Origin: Longimicrobium sp.
Lineage (GTDB): Bacteria > Gemmatimonadota > Gemmatimonadetes > Longimicrobiales > Longimicrobiaceae
Reading direction: 5' to 3'
Assembly: GCA_036389795.1 (NCBI GenBank)
Contig: DASVWD010000230.1
Location: 1 to 43,844, forward strand
DNA: 43,844 bases
Position numbers and translations under genes: made by a program. The first letter of the stretch is position 1; each line of letters starts with the position of its first letter. This document shows, one piece after another, positions 30,026-36,897 of the stretch. Under the pieces are notes generated by a model. That model did not search any database. It had not been told where the DNA came from and worked only from the letters and a program-made list of their open reading frames with translations.

Positions 30026-30585
30026 AGACGAAGTCGCTGGTGAACCAGGGTTTTGGACCGATTTCGCGGGAGCGGGCGGAGGCGGCGTTCGCCACGGGAA
30101 AGCCCGAGGAGATCCTGCGTGCGTTGCTGCGGCTCGCGATGAACGGTCCCGACTTCGAATACGCGGAGCGTCTCGCCCTGGAGTACGCCCGGCACGATGA
30201 CGTATGGGTGCGGCGGAATGCGGCTACGTCGTTGGGGCACATCGCGCGCGTACACGGCAACTTGGACCTGGCCCGGGTACTTCCTGCGCTACTGGAGCAG
30301 ATGATGGATTCCGAAGTGAGAGATTGGGCCGACGCGGCGCTGGACGACATCCAGATCTACCTGAAAGTCGATCCGCGGAAGCCCAAGCGCATCGGCGGGA
30401 AGCGCTTCACGTACAATCCAGAGCGTCGGACGCTCCGGGTGTCGGAGAAGGGTGGTAGGCCGTACGAGTATTCCGAAGTCACCCCGCAGGAGTTCATTCG
30501 CCTGTTCCTGCGCGACCCCGCGCGCGACGAGCCGGCTGAGGACGAGATCGCCACGCACGAGCGCCGCCTGCTGCGCTCGGCCTGA
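30022..30585 (+). CDS. HEAT-repeat protein with KTSC-like tail, module 1
   Basis: 187 residues from GTG 30022, overlapping the previous stop (GTGA). Residues 20-115 are helical pairs of the HEAT type (YAERLALEYARHDDVWVRRN, AATSLGHIARVHGNLDLARV, LLEQMMDSEVRDWADAALDD). Residues 120-165 form a small beta unit (KRFTYNPERRTLRVSEKGGR, PYEYSEVTPQEFIRLFLRD) faintly similar to KTSC domains. The copy in unit 2 has identical length and an almost identical last third. HEAT proteins often serve as immunity or binding partners, consistent with a two-gene module. Confidence 0.82.
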   Translation: MKTKSLVNQGFGPISRERAEAAFATGKPEEILRALLRLAMNGPDFEYAERLALEYARHDDVWVRRNAATSLGHIARVHGNLDLARVLPALLEQMMDSEVRDWADAALDDIQIYLKVDPRKPKRIGGKRFTYNPERRTLRVSEKGGRPYEYSEVTPQEFIRLFLRDPARDEPAEDEIATHERRLLRSA

Positions 30586-30606
30586 CCAGGAAGCAGACGG
30601 AAGCAG

Positions 30607-30792
30607 TTGACCGCCCCGACCCCCATCCGCGCCGTACTCTACGACTTCGACGGGACGCTGGCGGACGGCACCGAGCTGATCATGCGGTGCTACCGCCACA
30701 CCATGCGCACGCACCTGGGCGAGTGCCCGCCCGACGAGGAGTGCTGCGTGGCTTCGGGACCTGTAATCTTGACACTTCTGGACCTTTCGTGA
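30607..30792 (+). pseudogene. Truncated 5' copy of the HAD phosphatase gene
   Basis: The first ~47 codons match the intact gene at 31807 almost exactly (DFDGTLAD motif included). After CCCGACGAGGAGTG a single-base deletion shifts the frame, and about 15 bases later the sequence jumps to AATCTTGACACTTC, the start of unit 2. The product would be a 61-residue fragment lacking all later HAD motifs, so it is a duplication remnant. Confidence 0.9.
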
Positions 30793-30797
30793 ATCTT
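30769..30797 (+). promoter_or_regulatory. Promoter of module 2
   Basis: TTGACA (30769-30774), 17-bp spacer, AATCTT (30792-30797). Same as in unit 1 with one base changed in the spacer. Confidence 0.6.
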
Positions 30798-30844
30798 ACG
30801 TCTCATCCAAAGCGGTTCCTGCCTTCCCGGTCGCCGACGATGAG

Positions 30845-31225
30845 ATGCCGCGAGAGGACGGTGGTGAGGAAGAACCGGCCCGTGCCCCCGCGCGGCCGCT
30901 GGGCCCGGTCTGGAGGCGCGTCTACGAGCCGAATCCAGGCAAGCACGCCGAGGAGGAGCACGGGATCGTCAGCCGCGAGCCGCGCGAAGGACAGGAGGCA
31001 CTTGACTACTCGGTACGGGTGAAGCCTACTTCCTTCGCCCGGATCAGCGTCGACTGGGAAGAGCGTGTCTTCGTGGTGTTGCGGCGTCACCTCTGGGCAG
31101 TCGACCAATGGCCGAACGCGGAGTGTTTCCACGGGTATGTGGTTCCCTGGGAAGCGTTGCAGCAGGACATGAGAAATCGACTGATCGCAGCGGGCATGGC
31201 GGATCGCCGCGGGAGGATCCTGTGA
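30845..31225 (+). CDS. Unknown small protein, module 2 (paralogue of 29651-30025)
   Basis: 126 residues. It has the same N-terminal acidic/Pro stretch and the core VWRRVYEPNPGKHAEEEHG, GQEALDYSVRVK, FVVLRRHLWA, CFHGYVVPWEALQQDMRNRL and ADRRGRIL. Compared with its module-1 copy the middle differs heavily (KASFPVRVGLDQEKGT versus KPTSFARISVDWEERV) while ends are kept, so the pair has diverged under protein-level constraint. The stop overlaps the HEAT gene start as GTGA. Role unknown; see module 1. Confidence 0.75.
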   Translation: MPREDGGEEEPARAPARPLGPVWRRVYEPNPGKHAEEEHGIVSREPREGQEALDYSVRVKPTSFARISVDWEERVFVVLRRHLWAVDQWPNAECFHGYVVPWEALQQDMRNRLIAAGMADRRGRIL

Positions 31226-31785
31226 GCGCGGAGACGCTGGTCAACCAGGGATTCGGACCGATCTCGCGGGAGAGGGCGGAGCGTGCTTTCGCTTCGGGTG
31301 ATCCTCAGGAAATCCTGCGTGCGCTGCTGCGGCTTTCGCTGCACGGCCCCGATTTCGAGGAGGCGGAGAGCCTCGCGCTCGACTACGCGCGCCACCCGAA
31401 CCTGTGGGTCCGCTGCAACGCCGCGACTGCGCTGGGCCACATCGCGCGCGTCCACGGCAAGCTGGACCTGGCGCGCGTGCTCCCGGTGCTGCTCGAGCAG
31501 ATGGCGGACCCCGAGGTGCGGCCCTATGCCGAAGACGCGCTGGACGACATCGACAACTACCTTAAGGTCGATCCGCGCAAGCCCAGGCGCATCGGCGGGA
31601 AGCGGTTCACCTACGACCCCGAACGGCGCGCGCTCAGGGTTTCTGGGAAGGGCGGCAAGGCGTACGAGTATTCCGAAGTCACCCCGCAGGAGTTCATTCG
31701 CCTGTTCCTGCGCGACCCCGCGCGCGACGAGCCGGCCGAGGACGAGATCGCCACGCACGAGCGCCGCCTGCTGCGCTCGGCCTGA
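31222..31785 (+). CDS. HEAT-repeat protein with KTSC-like tail, module 2
   Basis: 187 residues from GTG 31222. The HEAT part (EAESLALDYARHPNLWVRCN, AATALGHIARVHGKLDLARV, LLEQMADPEVRPYAEDALDD) has many substitutions relative to module 1. From YEYSEVTPQEFIRLFLRD to HERRLLRSA it is identical to module 1, and the DNA there is nearly identical too, which points to gene conversion or to replacement of only the 5' part. It is followed after 21 bases by the intact HAD gene in the same orientation. Confidence 0.82.
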   Translation: MSAETLVNQGFGPISRERAERAFASGDPQEILRALLRLSLHGPDFEEAESLALDYARHPNLWVRCNAATALGHIARVHGKLDLARVLPVLLEQMADPEVRPYAEDALDDIDNYLKVDPRKPRRIGGKRFTYDPERRALRVSGKGGKAYEYSEVTPQEFIRLFLRDPARDEPAEDEIATHERRLLRSA

Positions 31786-31806
31786 ACAGCAAGCAGACGG
31801 AAGCAG

Positions 31807-32460
31807 TTGACCGCCCTGACCCCCATCCGCGCCGTACTCTACGACTTCGACGGGACGCTGGCCGACAGCACCGAGCTGATCATGCGGTGCTACCGCCACA
31901 CCATGCGCACGCACCTGGGCGAGTGCCCGCCCGACGAGGAGTGGCTGCGCGGCTTCGGCACGCCGCTCGACGTGCAGCTGGCCCGCTTCGCCCGCACGCC
32001 CGGCGAGGCGTCCGCCATGCTGGACACCTACCGCGACTACCAGCTCCAGCACCACGACGACCTGCTGCGCCCCTTCCCCGGCGCCGCCGAGACGGTGGCC
32101 GAGCTGGCCCGCCGCGGCGTCGCGCTCGCCATCGTCACCAGCAAGTACCGCCGCGCGACGATCCGGGGGATGGACCTCTGCGGCATCACGGAGCACTTCG
32201 GCCTGATCGTCACCCCCGAGGACGTGGCGAACCCCAAGCCGCACCCCGACCCGGTGCTCTTCGCGCTCGCCAGGCTGGGCGTCGCCCCCGCGGAGGCGCT
32301 CTTCGTGGGCGACTCGCCGCACGACCTGGCCGCCGGCCGCGCCGCCGGCACCCGCACCGCCGCCGCGCTCTGGGGCCCCTTTCCCCGCGAGGCGCTGGAG
32401 CGCGAGCGCCCCGACGCCCTGCTCACCCGCCAGGAGGACGTGCTGGAGCTGGTGGGCTGA
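31807..32460 (+). CDS. HAD-family phosphatase (PpaX/Gph-like)
   Basis: 217 residues, most likely from TTG 31807. All four HAD motifs are present: DFDGTLAD (nucleophile and acid Asp), VTSK, the Lys in NPKPHPDP, and GDSPHDL. The helical cap between motifs I and II fits subclass I phosphoglycolate phosphatase / pyrophosphatase PpaX-like enzymes. Its likely job is small-molecule phosphate hydrolysis in the cytoplasm. Its 5' end was copied upstream in the tandem duplication. It is followed by a 15-bp perfect hairpin. Confidence 0.92.
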   Translation: MTALTPIRAVLYDFDGTLADSTELIMRCYRHTMRTHLGECPPDEEWLRGFGTPLDVQLARFARTPGEASAMLDTYRDYQLQHHDDLLRPFPGAAETVAELARRGVALAIVTSKYRRATIRGMDLCGITEHFGLIVTPEDVANPKPHPDPVLFALARLGVAPAEALFVGDSPHDLAAGRAAGTRTAAALWGPFPREALERERPDALLTRQEDVLELVG

Positions 32461-32483
32461 CGGCGGGAACCGAAGGAAGTCGT

Positions 32484-32518
32484 CGAGCGGAGCATGCCCG
32501 GGCGGCATGCTCCGCTCG
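32484..32518. terminator. Large perfect hairpin after the HAD gene
   Basis: 15-bp perfect stem, CGAGCGGAGCATGCC (32484-32498) and its complement (32504-32518), 5-nt loop. No T-tract, but position 23 bases past the stop suggests a transcription end or mRNA 3' protection. Confidence 0.6.
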
Positions 32519-32588
32519 ATGCTCCGGGTAGCGTGGTGGGACCCCACGATCCGCTTGGGCGCCCCCACCCGCGTCCGGTCCGGCGCTT

Positions 32589-32617
32589 TTGCGCCACCCG
32601 CGGCCCTCCACTATCTT
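32589..32617 (+). promoter_or_regulatory. Promoter of the saccharopine-dehydrogenase-like gene
   Basis: TTGCGC (32589-32594), 17-bp spacer, TATCTT (32612-32617); 105 bases before the ATG. Confidence 0.6.
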
Positions 32618-32722
32618 CCCGCGCTTTCCGCCCGCCGCCCTGGACCGCGCGCGGGCCGCCGCGTCCCGGACGCCTGGCGGCCGGGACTTCCGTCTCTCTT
32701 GCCAGCGAAGGAGTTGCCAGAC

Positions 32723-33886
32723 ATGCGGATGCTCGTGCTCGGCGCGGGTCAGCAGGGCAGCGCGTGCGCCTACGACCTGCTCGCGAACACCGATCACGAG
32801 GTGGTGATCGCCGACCTGGCCGTCGACGCCCTCCCGGACTTCCTGCGGCCGTACCTGGGCGGGCGGCTCACGGCGCTCAGGCTGGACGCCAACGACCGCC
32901 AGGCCGTGCGCGACGCCATGGAGGGCGCGGCCGCCGTGATGAGCGCCTTCCCCTACTACTTCAACCTGGGGATGGCGGTGGCCGCCGTGGACCAGGGGGC
33001 GCACTTCTGCGACCTGGGCGGCAACACCGAGATCGTGCTGCAGCAGAAGGCGCTGCACGAGCGCGCCCAGGCCCAGGGCGTGAGCGTCGTCCCCGACTGC
33101 GGCCTGGCGCCCGGGATGGTGAACATCCTGGCCGAGCACGGCATCCGGCAGCTGGACGCCGTGCGCGCCGTGCGCATCAAGGTGGGCGGCCTGCCGCAGC
33201 ACCCCGAGCCGCCGCTCAACTACCAGATCGTCTACTCCCTGGAGGGCGTGCTCGACTACTACACCACGCTCTCCTGGGTCCTGCGCGACGGCAGGCCCGC
33301 GCAGGTGAAGGCGCTCTCCGAGGTCGAGGAGCTCGACTTCCCCGGCGTGGGCATGCTGGAGGCCTTCCACACCGCGGGCGGGCTCTCGACCATGGCGCAG
33401 CGCTACGAGGGGAAGATCCCCACCATGGAGTACAAGACGCTGCGCTACCCCGGCCACGCGCGCATCATGGAGGCCGTCCGCGAGCTGGGGATGCTGGGCC
33501 AGGAGCCGGTGAGCGTGAAGGGCGTGCAGGTGAAGCCGCGCGACGTGTTCATCGCCGTGGCGGCTGAGAAGCTGCGCAAGGACCCGCGCCAGAGCCCGGA
33601 CCTGGTGGCGCTGCGGGTGGAGGTGGAGGGAGAGAAGGACGGCGAGGAGCTGCTGCTGCGCTGGGACCTGCTCGACCGCTTCGACCCCGAGGCCGGCATC
33701 ACCGCCATGATGCGCACCACCGGCTACTCGCTGGCCATCACCGGCGCGCTGCAGGCCGCCGGCGAGATCGAGCCCGGCGTCTGGACCCCCGACGAGTCCA
33801 TGCCCGCCGCGGCGTACATTGACGCGCTGGCCCGGCGGGGCGTCGTGATCTACGAGCACCGCCTCTCGCCCGCCGCCGCGCGGTAG
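32723..33886 (+). CDS. Saccharopine dehydrogenase-like NAD(P)-dependent oxidoreductase
   Basis: 387 residues; ATG 32723 has GAAGGAG ahead of it. The N-terminal Rossmann motif is MRMLVLGAGQQGSACAYDLL (GxGxxG type), followed by an acidic strand end VVIADL. Later landmarks: SAFPYYFNLGMAVAAVDQGA, HFCDLGGN, VPDCGLAPGMVNILAEH. These are typical of saccharopine-dehydrogenase-like and carboxynorspermidine/lysine-epsilon type enzymes. The C-terminal domain continues the family fold. The true substrate is uncertain: homologues act in lysine or polyamine metabolism. It has its own promoter and terminator, so it is probably a single-gene transcript. Confidence 0.9.
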   Translation: MRMLVLGAGQQGSACAYDLLANTDHEVVIADLAVDALPDFLRPYLGGRLTALRLDANDRQAVRDAMEGAAAVMSAFPYYFNLGMAVAAVDQGAHFCDLGGNTEIVLQQKALHERAQAQGVSVVPDCGLAPGMVNILAEHGIRQLDAVRAVRIKVGGLPQHPEPPLNYQIVYSLEGVLDYYTTLSWVLRDGRPAQVKALSEVEELDFPGVGMLEAFHTAGGLSTMAQRYEGKIPTMEYKTLRYPGHARIMEAVRELGMLGQEPVSVKGVQVKPRDVFIAVAAEKLRKDPRQSPDLVALRVEVEGEKDGEELLLRWDLLDRFDPEAGITAMMRTTGYSLAITGALQAAGEIEPGVWTPDESMPAAAYIDALARRGVVIYEHRLSPAAAR

Positions 33887-33892
33887 TACGGG

Positions 33893-33945
33893 AGTACGAA
33901 AGTACGCAAACGCGAACGCCCCCGGAGCACGGTGCTCCGGGGGCG
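33893..33945 (+). terminator. Stop-adjacent repeat and strong hairpin terminator
   Basis: After the TAG, AGTACGGGAGTACGAAAGTACG is a variant of the stop-anchored repeat. Then a 13-bp perfect stem CGCCCCCGGAGCA (33917-33929) / TGCTCCGGGGGCG (33933-33945) with a 3-nt loop follows. No long T-tract. Confidence 0.7.
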
Positions 33946-34045
33946 GTCTCGTATCGTCAGGTCATTGAGTTGAAGGCGGAGGACAAAGAAACGGGCAGGC
34001 CACATGACGGACCTACCCGTACATCTCCTGGGACGGTTCTGCGCG

Positions 34046-34261
34046 CTACTCGTTCTGGACCTTCGCCTGCTCCGCATCCAGCATCTCGCGGACGACGGCC
34101 TGTATCACCCGCATGCGCTCGAAGGTGGCCCGCCGCTCGGGAGTGTCCGCGGGTGGGCGCTCCATCTCCTCCAGGATGGCCTCCGAAGCCTCGACGGAGA
34201 GCGGAGGCGTGGGCCGCAGGCTGGGGTGGCGGGGCCGCTGCAGGCGCGCTGGATCAGACAT
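34046..34261 (-). CDS. Small unknown protein, paralogue of its upstream neighbour
   Basis: 71 residues. A basic/proline-rich N-terminus precedes a helical region: SVEASEAILEEMERPPADTP then ERRATFERMRVIQAVVREML. The second gene at 34254-34448 shows the same pattern with DTPER and a helical tail. The two coding sequences overlap by 8 bases. No family recognised. The proteins look like small helical dimerising domains of the kind seen in antitoxins or adaptor proteins; nothing more can be said from sequence. Confidence 0.65.
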   Translation of the reverse strand: MSDPARLQRPRHPSLRPTPPLSVEASEAILEEMERPPADTPERRATFERMRVIQAVVREMLDAEQAKVQNE

Positions 34262-34448
34262 GGGGTTCCTCTTCCACCGGCGTTTGCTGCCGGATTCTCT
34301 CGAACAGCCGGTCCACCGCGGGCCGCATCACTCGTGCGTGCTCAAACATAGCCTGCCGCTCCGGAGTGTCAGGCGATCCGTGCTCGATCTCGTGAAGGAC
34401 TTCCAGCGTACCTTCGTAGGACAGAGTCGGCCTGGATCTCGTGCTCAT
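34254..34448 (-). CDS. Small unknown protein, first of a paralogous pair
   Basis: 64 residues from ATG 34448. The order of features is LSYEGTLEVLHEIEHGSPDT, PERQAMFEHARVMRPAVDRL and a short acidic tail EEEPHV. It is clearly related to the downstream gene by the SxE...xxExE...DTPERxAxFExxRV pattern. A TTTACA-N17-TATCTT promoter lies 41 bases upstream in an AT-rich patch. The pair probably arose by a local duplication. Confidence 0.7.
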   Translation of the reverse strand: MSTRSRPTLSYEGTLEVLHEIEHGSPDTPERQAMFEHARVMRPAVDRLFERIRQQTPVEEEPHV

Positions 34449-34488
34449 GGCGGCGCGCTTCGGGTTCTGGCGATGCTTTCCGGCAGAC

Positions 34489-34517
34489 AAGATAGCGAAT
34501 CCAAAACGGGTTGTAAA
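34489..34517 (-). promoter_or_regulatory. Promoter of the small paralogous pair
   Basis: Minus strand: TTTACA (34512-34517), 17-bp spacer, TATCTT (34489-34494). Confidence 0.65.
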
Positions 34518-34542
34518 GTTCGTCCGTTTTGTCCTCCGCTCC

Positions 34543-34926
34543 CTACGCCGAGTAGGTGCGCAGGAGGAAGTGGGGGATCTCGGCCCGGAAGCGGGAGCCG
34601 TCGGGGCGGCGGAACTCGTAGGAGCCTTCCATGGAGCCCTGGGGGCCCTCCAGGATGCAGAAGCTCTGGTACTCGTGCACGTCGCCGGGGCCGATGGTGG
34701 GCTGCTCGCCCACCACGCCCTCGCCCTCCACCTCGCTGTTGCCGGCCACGGGGTCGTGGATGATCCAGTGCCGCCAGACGAGCTGCGCCGTCTCCTGCCC
34801 CACGTTCTCGATGCGCATGCGGTAGGCGTACACGTAGCGCGCCTCCTCGGGGTCGGAGTGCTCGGCCACGTAGAACGGCTGCGCGCTGATGCGGATCCCT
34901 TGCGTCTCCCGGTGGAAGAACATCAT
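34543..34926 (-). CDS. apaG: ApaG-domain protein
   Basis: 127 residues; GGAAGG precedes ATG 34926. It is a complete ApaG domain: ISAQPFYVAEHSDPEEARYV, YRMRIENVGQETAQLVWRHW, GEGVVGEQPTIGPGDVHEYQ, and SMEGSYEFRRPDGSRFRAEIP near the C-terminus. The Gly-rich GEGVVGEQP loop and the fibronectin-like strand pattern are diagnostic. The family's biochemical role is unresolved (once linked to Co2+/Mg2+ efflux; recent links to NAD-capped or Ap4A metabolism come from gene neighbourhood). It is divergently transcribed from mreB. Confidence 0.93.
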   Translation of the reverse strand: MMFFHRETQGIRISAQPFYVAEHSDPEEARYVYAYRMRIENVGQETAQLVWRHWIIHDPVAGNSEVEGEGVVGEQPTIGPGDVHEYQSFCILEGPQGSMEGSYEFRRPDGSRFRAEIPHFLLRTYSA

Positions 34927-35104
34927 CGTCGCCTTCCCGTTTGCAGGAGGTGAGCCCGTAAGTCTATGCTAAGCCCGCTTCCGCGGACGGTCAATCGCAT
35001 CGTTCTACCCCGCGCGCTCCTGTCCGCTCCCGCGGGCGCGCGTTAGATTCCGCCCCTCGCGCGTCCGCAGGCCGCACTCCACGCACCCGACAGCCGCCGC
35101 ACCC

Positions 35105-36103
35105 GTGCCCGACATCGCGGTAGACCTCGGCACCGCCAACACGCTGATCCAGGTCAAGGGGCGGGGGATCGTCCTCAACGAGCCCTCGGTGGTGGCCGTG
35201 GAGCGCGGCTCGGGGAAGGTGCGCGCCATCGGCCTGGAGGCCAAGCGCATGCTCGGGCGCACCCCCGAGGGGATCGTGGCCATCCGCCCCATGCGCGACG
35301 GCGTGATCGCCGACGTGGACATGGCCGAGCTGATGCTGCGCCACTACCTGGGCACGGTGCTCCCGCGCGGCCTCTTCCGCATCAAGCCCCGGGTGGTGAT
35401 CGGGGTGCCCTCGGGGATCACCGAGATGGAGCGGCGGGCGGTGCGCTCGGCGGTGGCGGCGGCGGGGGCCAAGGAGGTGTTCCTGATCTCGGAGCCGATG
35501 GCGGCGGCGATCGGGGTGGGGCTGCCGGTGCTCTCCCCGCACGGGAGCATGGTGGTGAACGTGGGCGGCGGGACCACCGAGATCGGGGTGATCGCGCTGT
35601 CGGGGATCGTGGCCGACGCGTCGATCCGCGTGGGCGGCAACGAGTTCGACGAGGCGATCATGGCCTTCGTCCGCAAGAGCTACAACCTGCTGATCGGCGA
35701 GGCGACGGCGGAGAGCATCAAGATCCAGGTGGGCTCGGCGCGGGCCACGGGGCAGGAGCGCGAGATGGACGTGAACGGCCGCGACCTGGTGAGCGGCATC
35801 CCCAAGACCATCCGCGTCTACTCGGAGGAGATCCGCGAGGCGATCCAGGAGCCGGTGCAGGCCATCGTGGGCGCCGTCCGCCGCGCGCTGGAGGTGACGC
35901 CGCCGGAGCTGGCCGCCGACATCGTGGACGAGGGGATCACCATGACCGGCGGCGGCGCGCTGATCAAGGGCCTCGACGCGCTGCTCGCCGACGAGACGGG
36001 GCTGCCGATCCACCTGGACAGCGAGCCGCTCTCCTGCGTGGTGCGCGGCGCCGGGATGGTGCTGGACGAGTGGGAGAAGTACCAGAGCGTGCTGACGCGG
36101 TAG
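35105..36103 (+). CDS. mreB: Rod shape-determining protein MreB
   Basis: 332 residues from GTG 35105. Actin-fold signatures: AVDLGTANTLIQVKGRGIVL (phosphate 1), GMVVNVGGGTTEIG-type phosphate 2 (here SMVVNVGGGTTEIGVIAL), and adenosine-binding TMTGGGALIKGLDALL. It polymerises on the inner membrane and directs lateral peptidoglycan synthesis, which agrees with the transglycosylase and L,D-transpeptidase genes elsewhere in the window. mreC/mreD do not follow, so this is an isolated copy and possibly not the main cell-shape operon. Followed immediately by AGTGC repeats and family B copy 3. Confidence 0.95.
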   Translation: MPDIAVDLGTANTLIQVKGRGIVLNEPSVVAVERGSGKVRAIGLEAKRMLGRTPEGIVAIRPMRDGVIADVDMAELMLRHYLGTVLPRGLFRIKPRVVIGVPSGITEMERRAVRSAVAAAGAKEVFLISEPMAAAIGVGLPVLSPHGSMVVNVGGGTTEIGVIALSGIVADASIRVGGNEFDEAIMAFVRKSYNLLIGEATAESIKIQVGSARATGQEREMDVNGRDLVSGIPKTIRVYSEEIREAIQEPVQAIVGAVRRALEVTPPELAADIVDEGITMTGGGALIKGLDALLADETGLPIHLDSEPLSCVVRGAGMVLDEWEKYQSVLTR

Positions 36104-36340
36104 GGAAGTGCGTGAGTGCGAAAGTGCGAAAGTAATGCCTCGCGCACTCCGCTGAGATTCGCGCGGCAGCGGGGTCGATACGACGGAACCCCGCGTGAGG
36201 GATGCGCGCCCGGCAGGGCCGGGACGCCGGCGCCACAGGGGTATCGTGGCGGCGGTGGCCCGGCGCGGTTGGGCACGGTGGTATCGTGCCCTACCGCGCG
36301 CGCAGCCCGGCCCGGAGCGCAGCGGAGGGACACGCCCAGA
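36104..36340 (+). repeat. Stop-anchored AGTGC repeats and dispersed repeat family B, copy 3
   Basis: From the mreB stop: GGAAGTGCGTGAGTGCG, then GAAAGTGCGAAAG to about 36131. Family B in direct orientation spans 36193-36340 (GCGTGAGGGATGCGCGCC to GGAGGGACACGCCC). It ends 25 bases before the apt ribosome site, as the 11037 copy ends near hen1. Confidence 0.85.
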
Positions 36341-36381
36341 CCAGGCAGTTCGCCGTTCCCGAACCGGAGAGGAGTGAGCCC

Positions 36382-36897
36382 GTGGACCACCTGAAGGCGC
36401 TGATCCGCGACGTGCCGGACTTTCCCGTGGAGGGGATCCTCTTCCGCGACGTGACGCCGCTCTTGCGCGACGCGGCGGCGCTGCGCGAGGTGGTGCACCT
36501 GTTCGCCCAGCGCTATCGCAAGGCGAACGTCGACGTGGTGGCGGGGATCGAGTCGCGCGGGTTCATCTTCGGGGCGCCGCTGGCGGTGGAGCTGGGGGTG
36601 GGGTTCGTACCCATCCGCAAGCTGGGGAAGCTGCCGGCGGAGCGGGTGCGCCGCGAGTACGCGCTGGAGTACGGCACCAACGTGCTGGAGATGCACGTCG
36701 ACGCCATCCGGCCCGGCGAGCGGGTGCTGCTGGTCGACGACCTGCTGGCCACCGGCGGCACCGCCCGCGCCAGCGTGGAGCTGATCCAGCACGTGGGGGG
36801 CGAGGTGGTGTCGGTGGCCTTCCTGATCGAGCTGGAGTTCCTGAACGGGCGCCGGGGGCTGGAGGGACACGACGTGTTCTCGCTCGTCCGGTACTGA
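36382..36897 (+). CDS. apt: Adenine phosphoribosyltransferase
   Basis: 171 residues from GTG 36382, with GAGAGGAG 8 bases upstream. The protein shows IRDVPDFPVEGILFRDVTPL at the N-terminus (typical of Apt), GIESRGFIFGAPLAVELGVG, and the PRPP-binding VLLVDDLLATGGTA. It makes AMP from adenine and PRPP in purine salvage. The next gene overlaps its stop by one base (TGATG). Confidence 0.96.
   Translation: MDHLKALIRDVPDFPVEGILFRDVTPLLRDAAALREVVHLFAQRYRKANVDVVAGIESRGFIFGAPLAVELGVGFVPIRKLGKLPAERVRREYALEYGTNVLEMHVDAIRPGERVLLVDDLLATGGTARASVELIQHVGGEVVSVAFLIELEFLNGRRGLEGHDVFSLVRY

Larger units (their letters stand above)
29571..30764 (+). repeat. Tandem segmental duplication, unit 1
   Basis: Unit 1 begins AATCTTGACACTTCTGGAC and contains a promoter, a small gene, a HEAT gene and the first ~150 bp of a HAD phosphatase gene. 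Unit 2 begins with the same sequence at 30765, offset 1194-1200 bases. The last ~290 bp of the two units differ at only about six positions, while the earlier part is clearly more diverged. Confidence 0.9.
30765..31955 (+). repeat. Tandem segmental duplication, unit 2
   Basis: Second copy, from AATCTTGACACTTCTGGAC through the small gene, the HEAT gene and the first ~150 bp of the intact HAD gene. Homology with unit 1 ends inside the HAD gene at about 31955. Confidence 0.9.
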
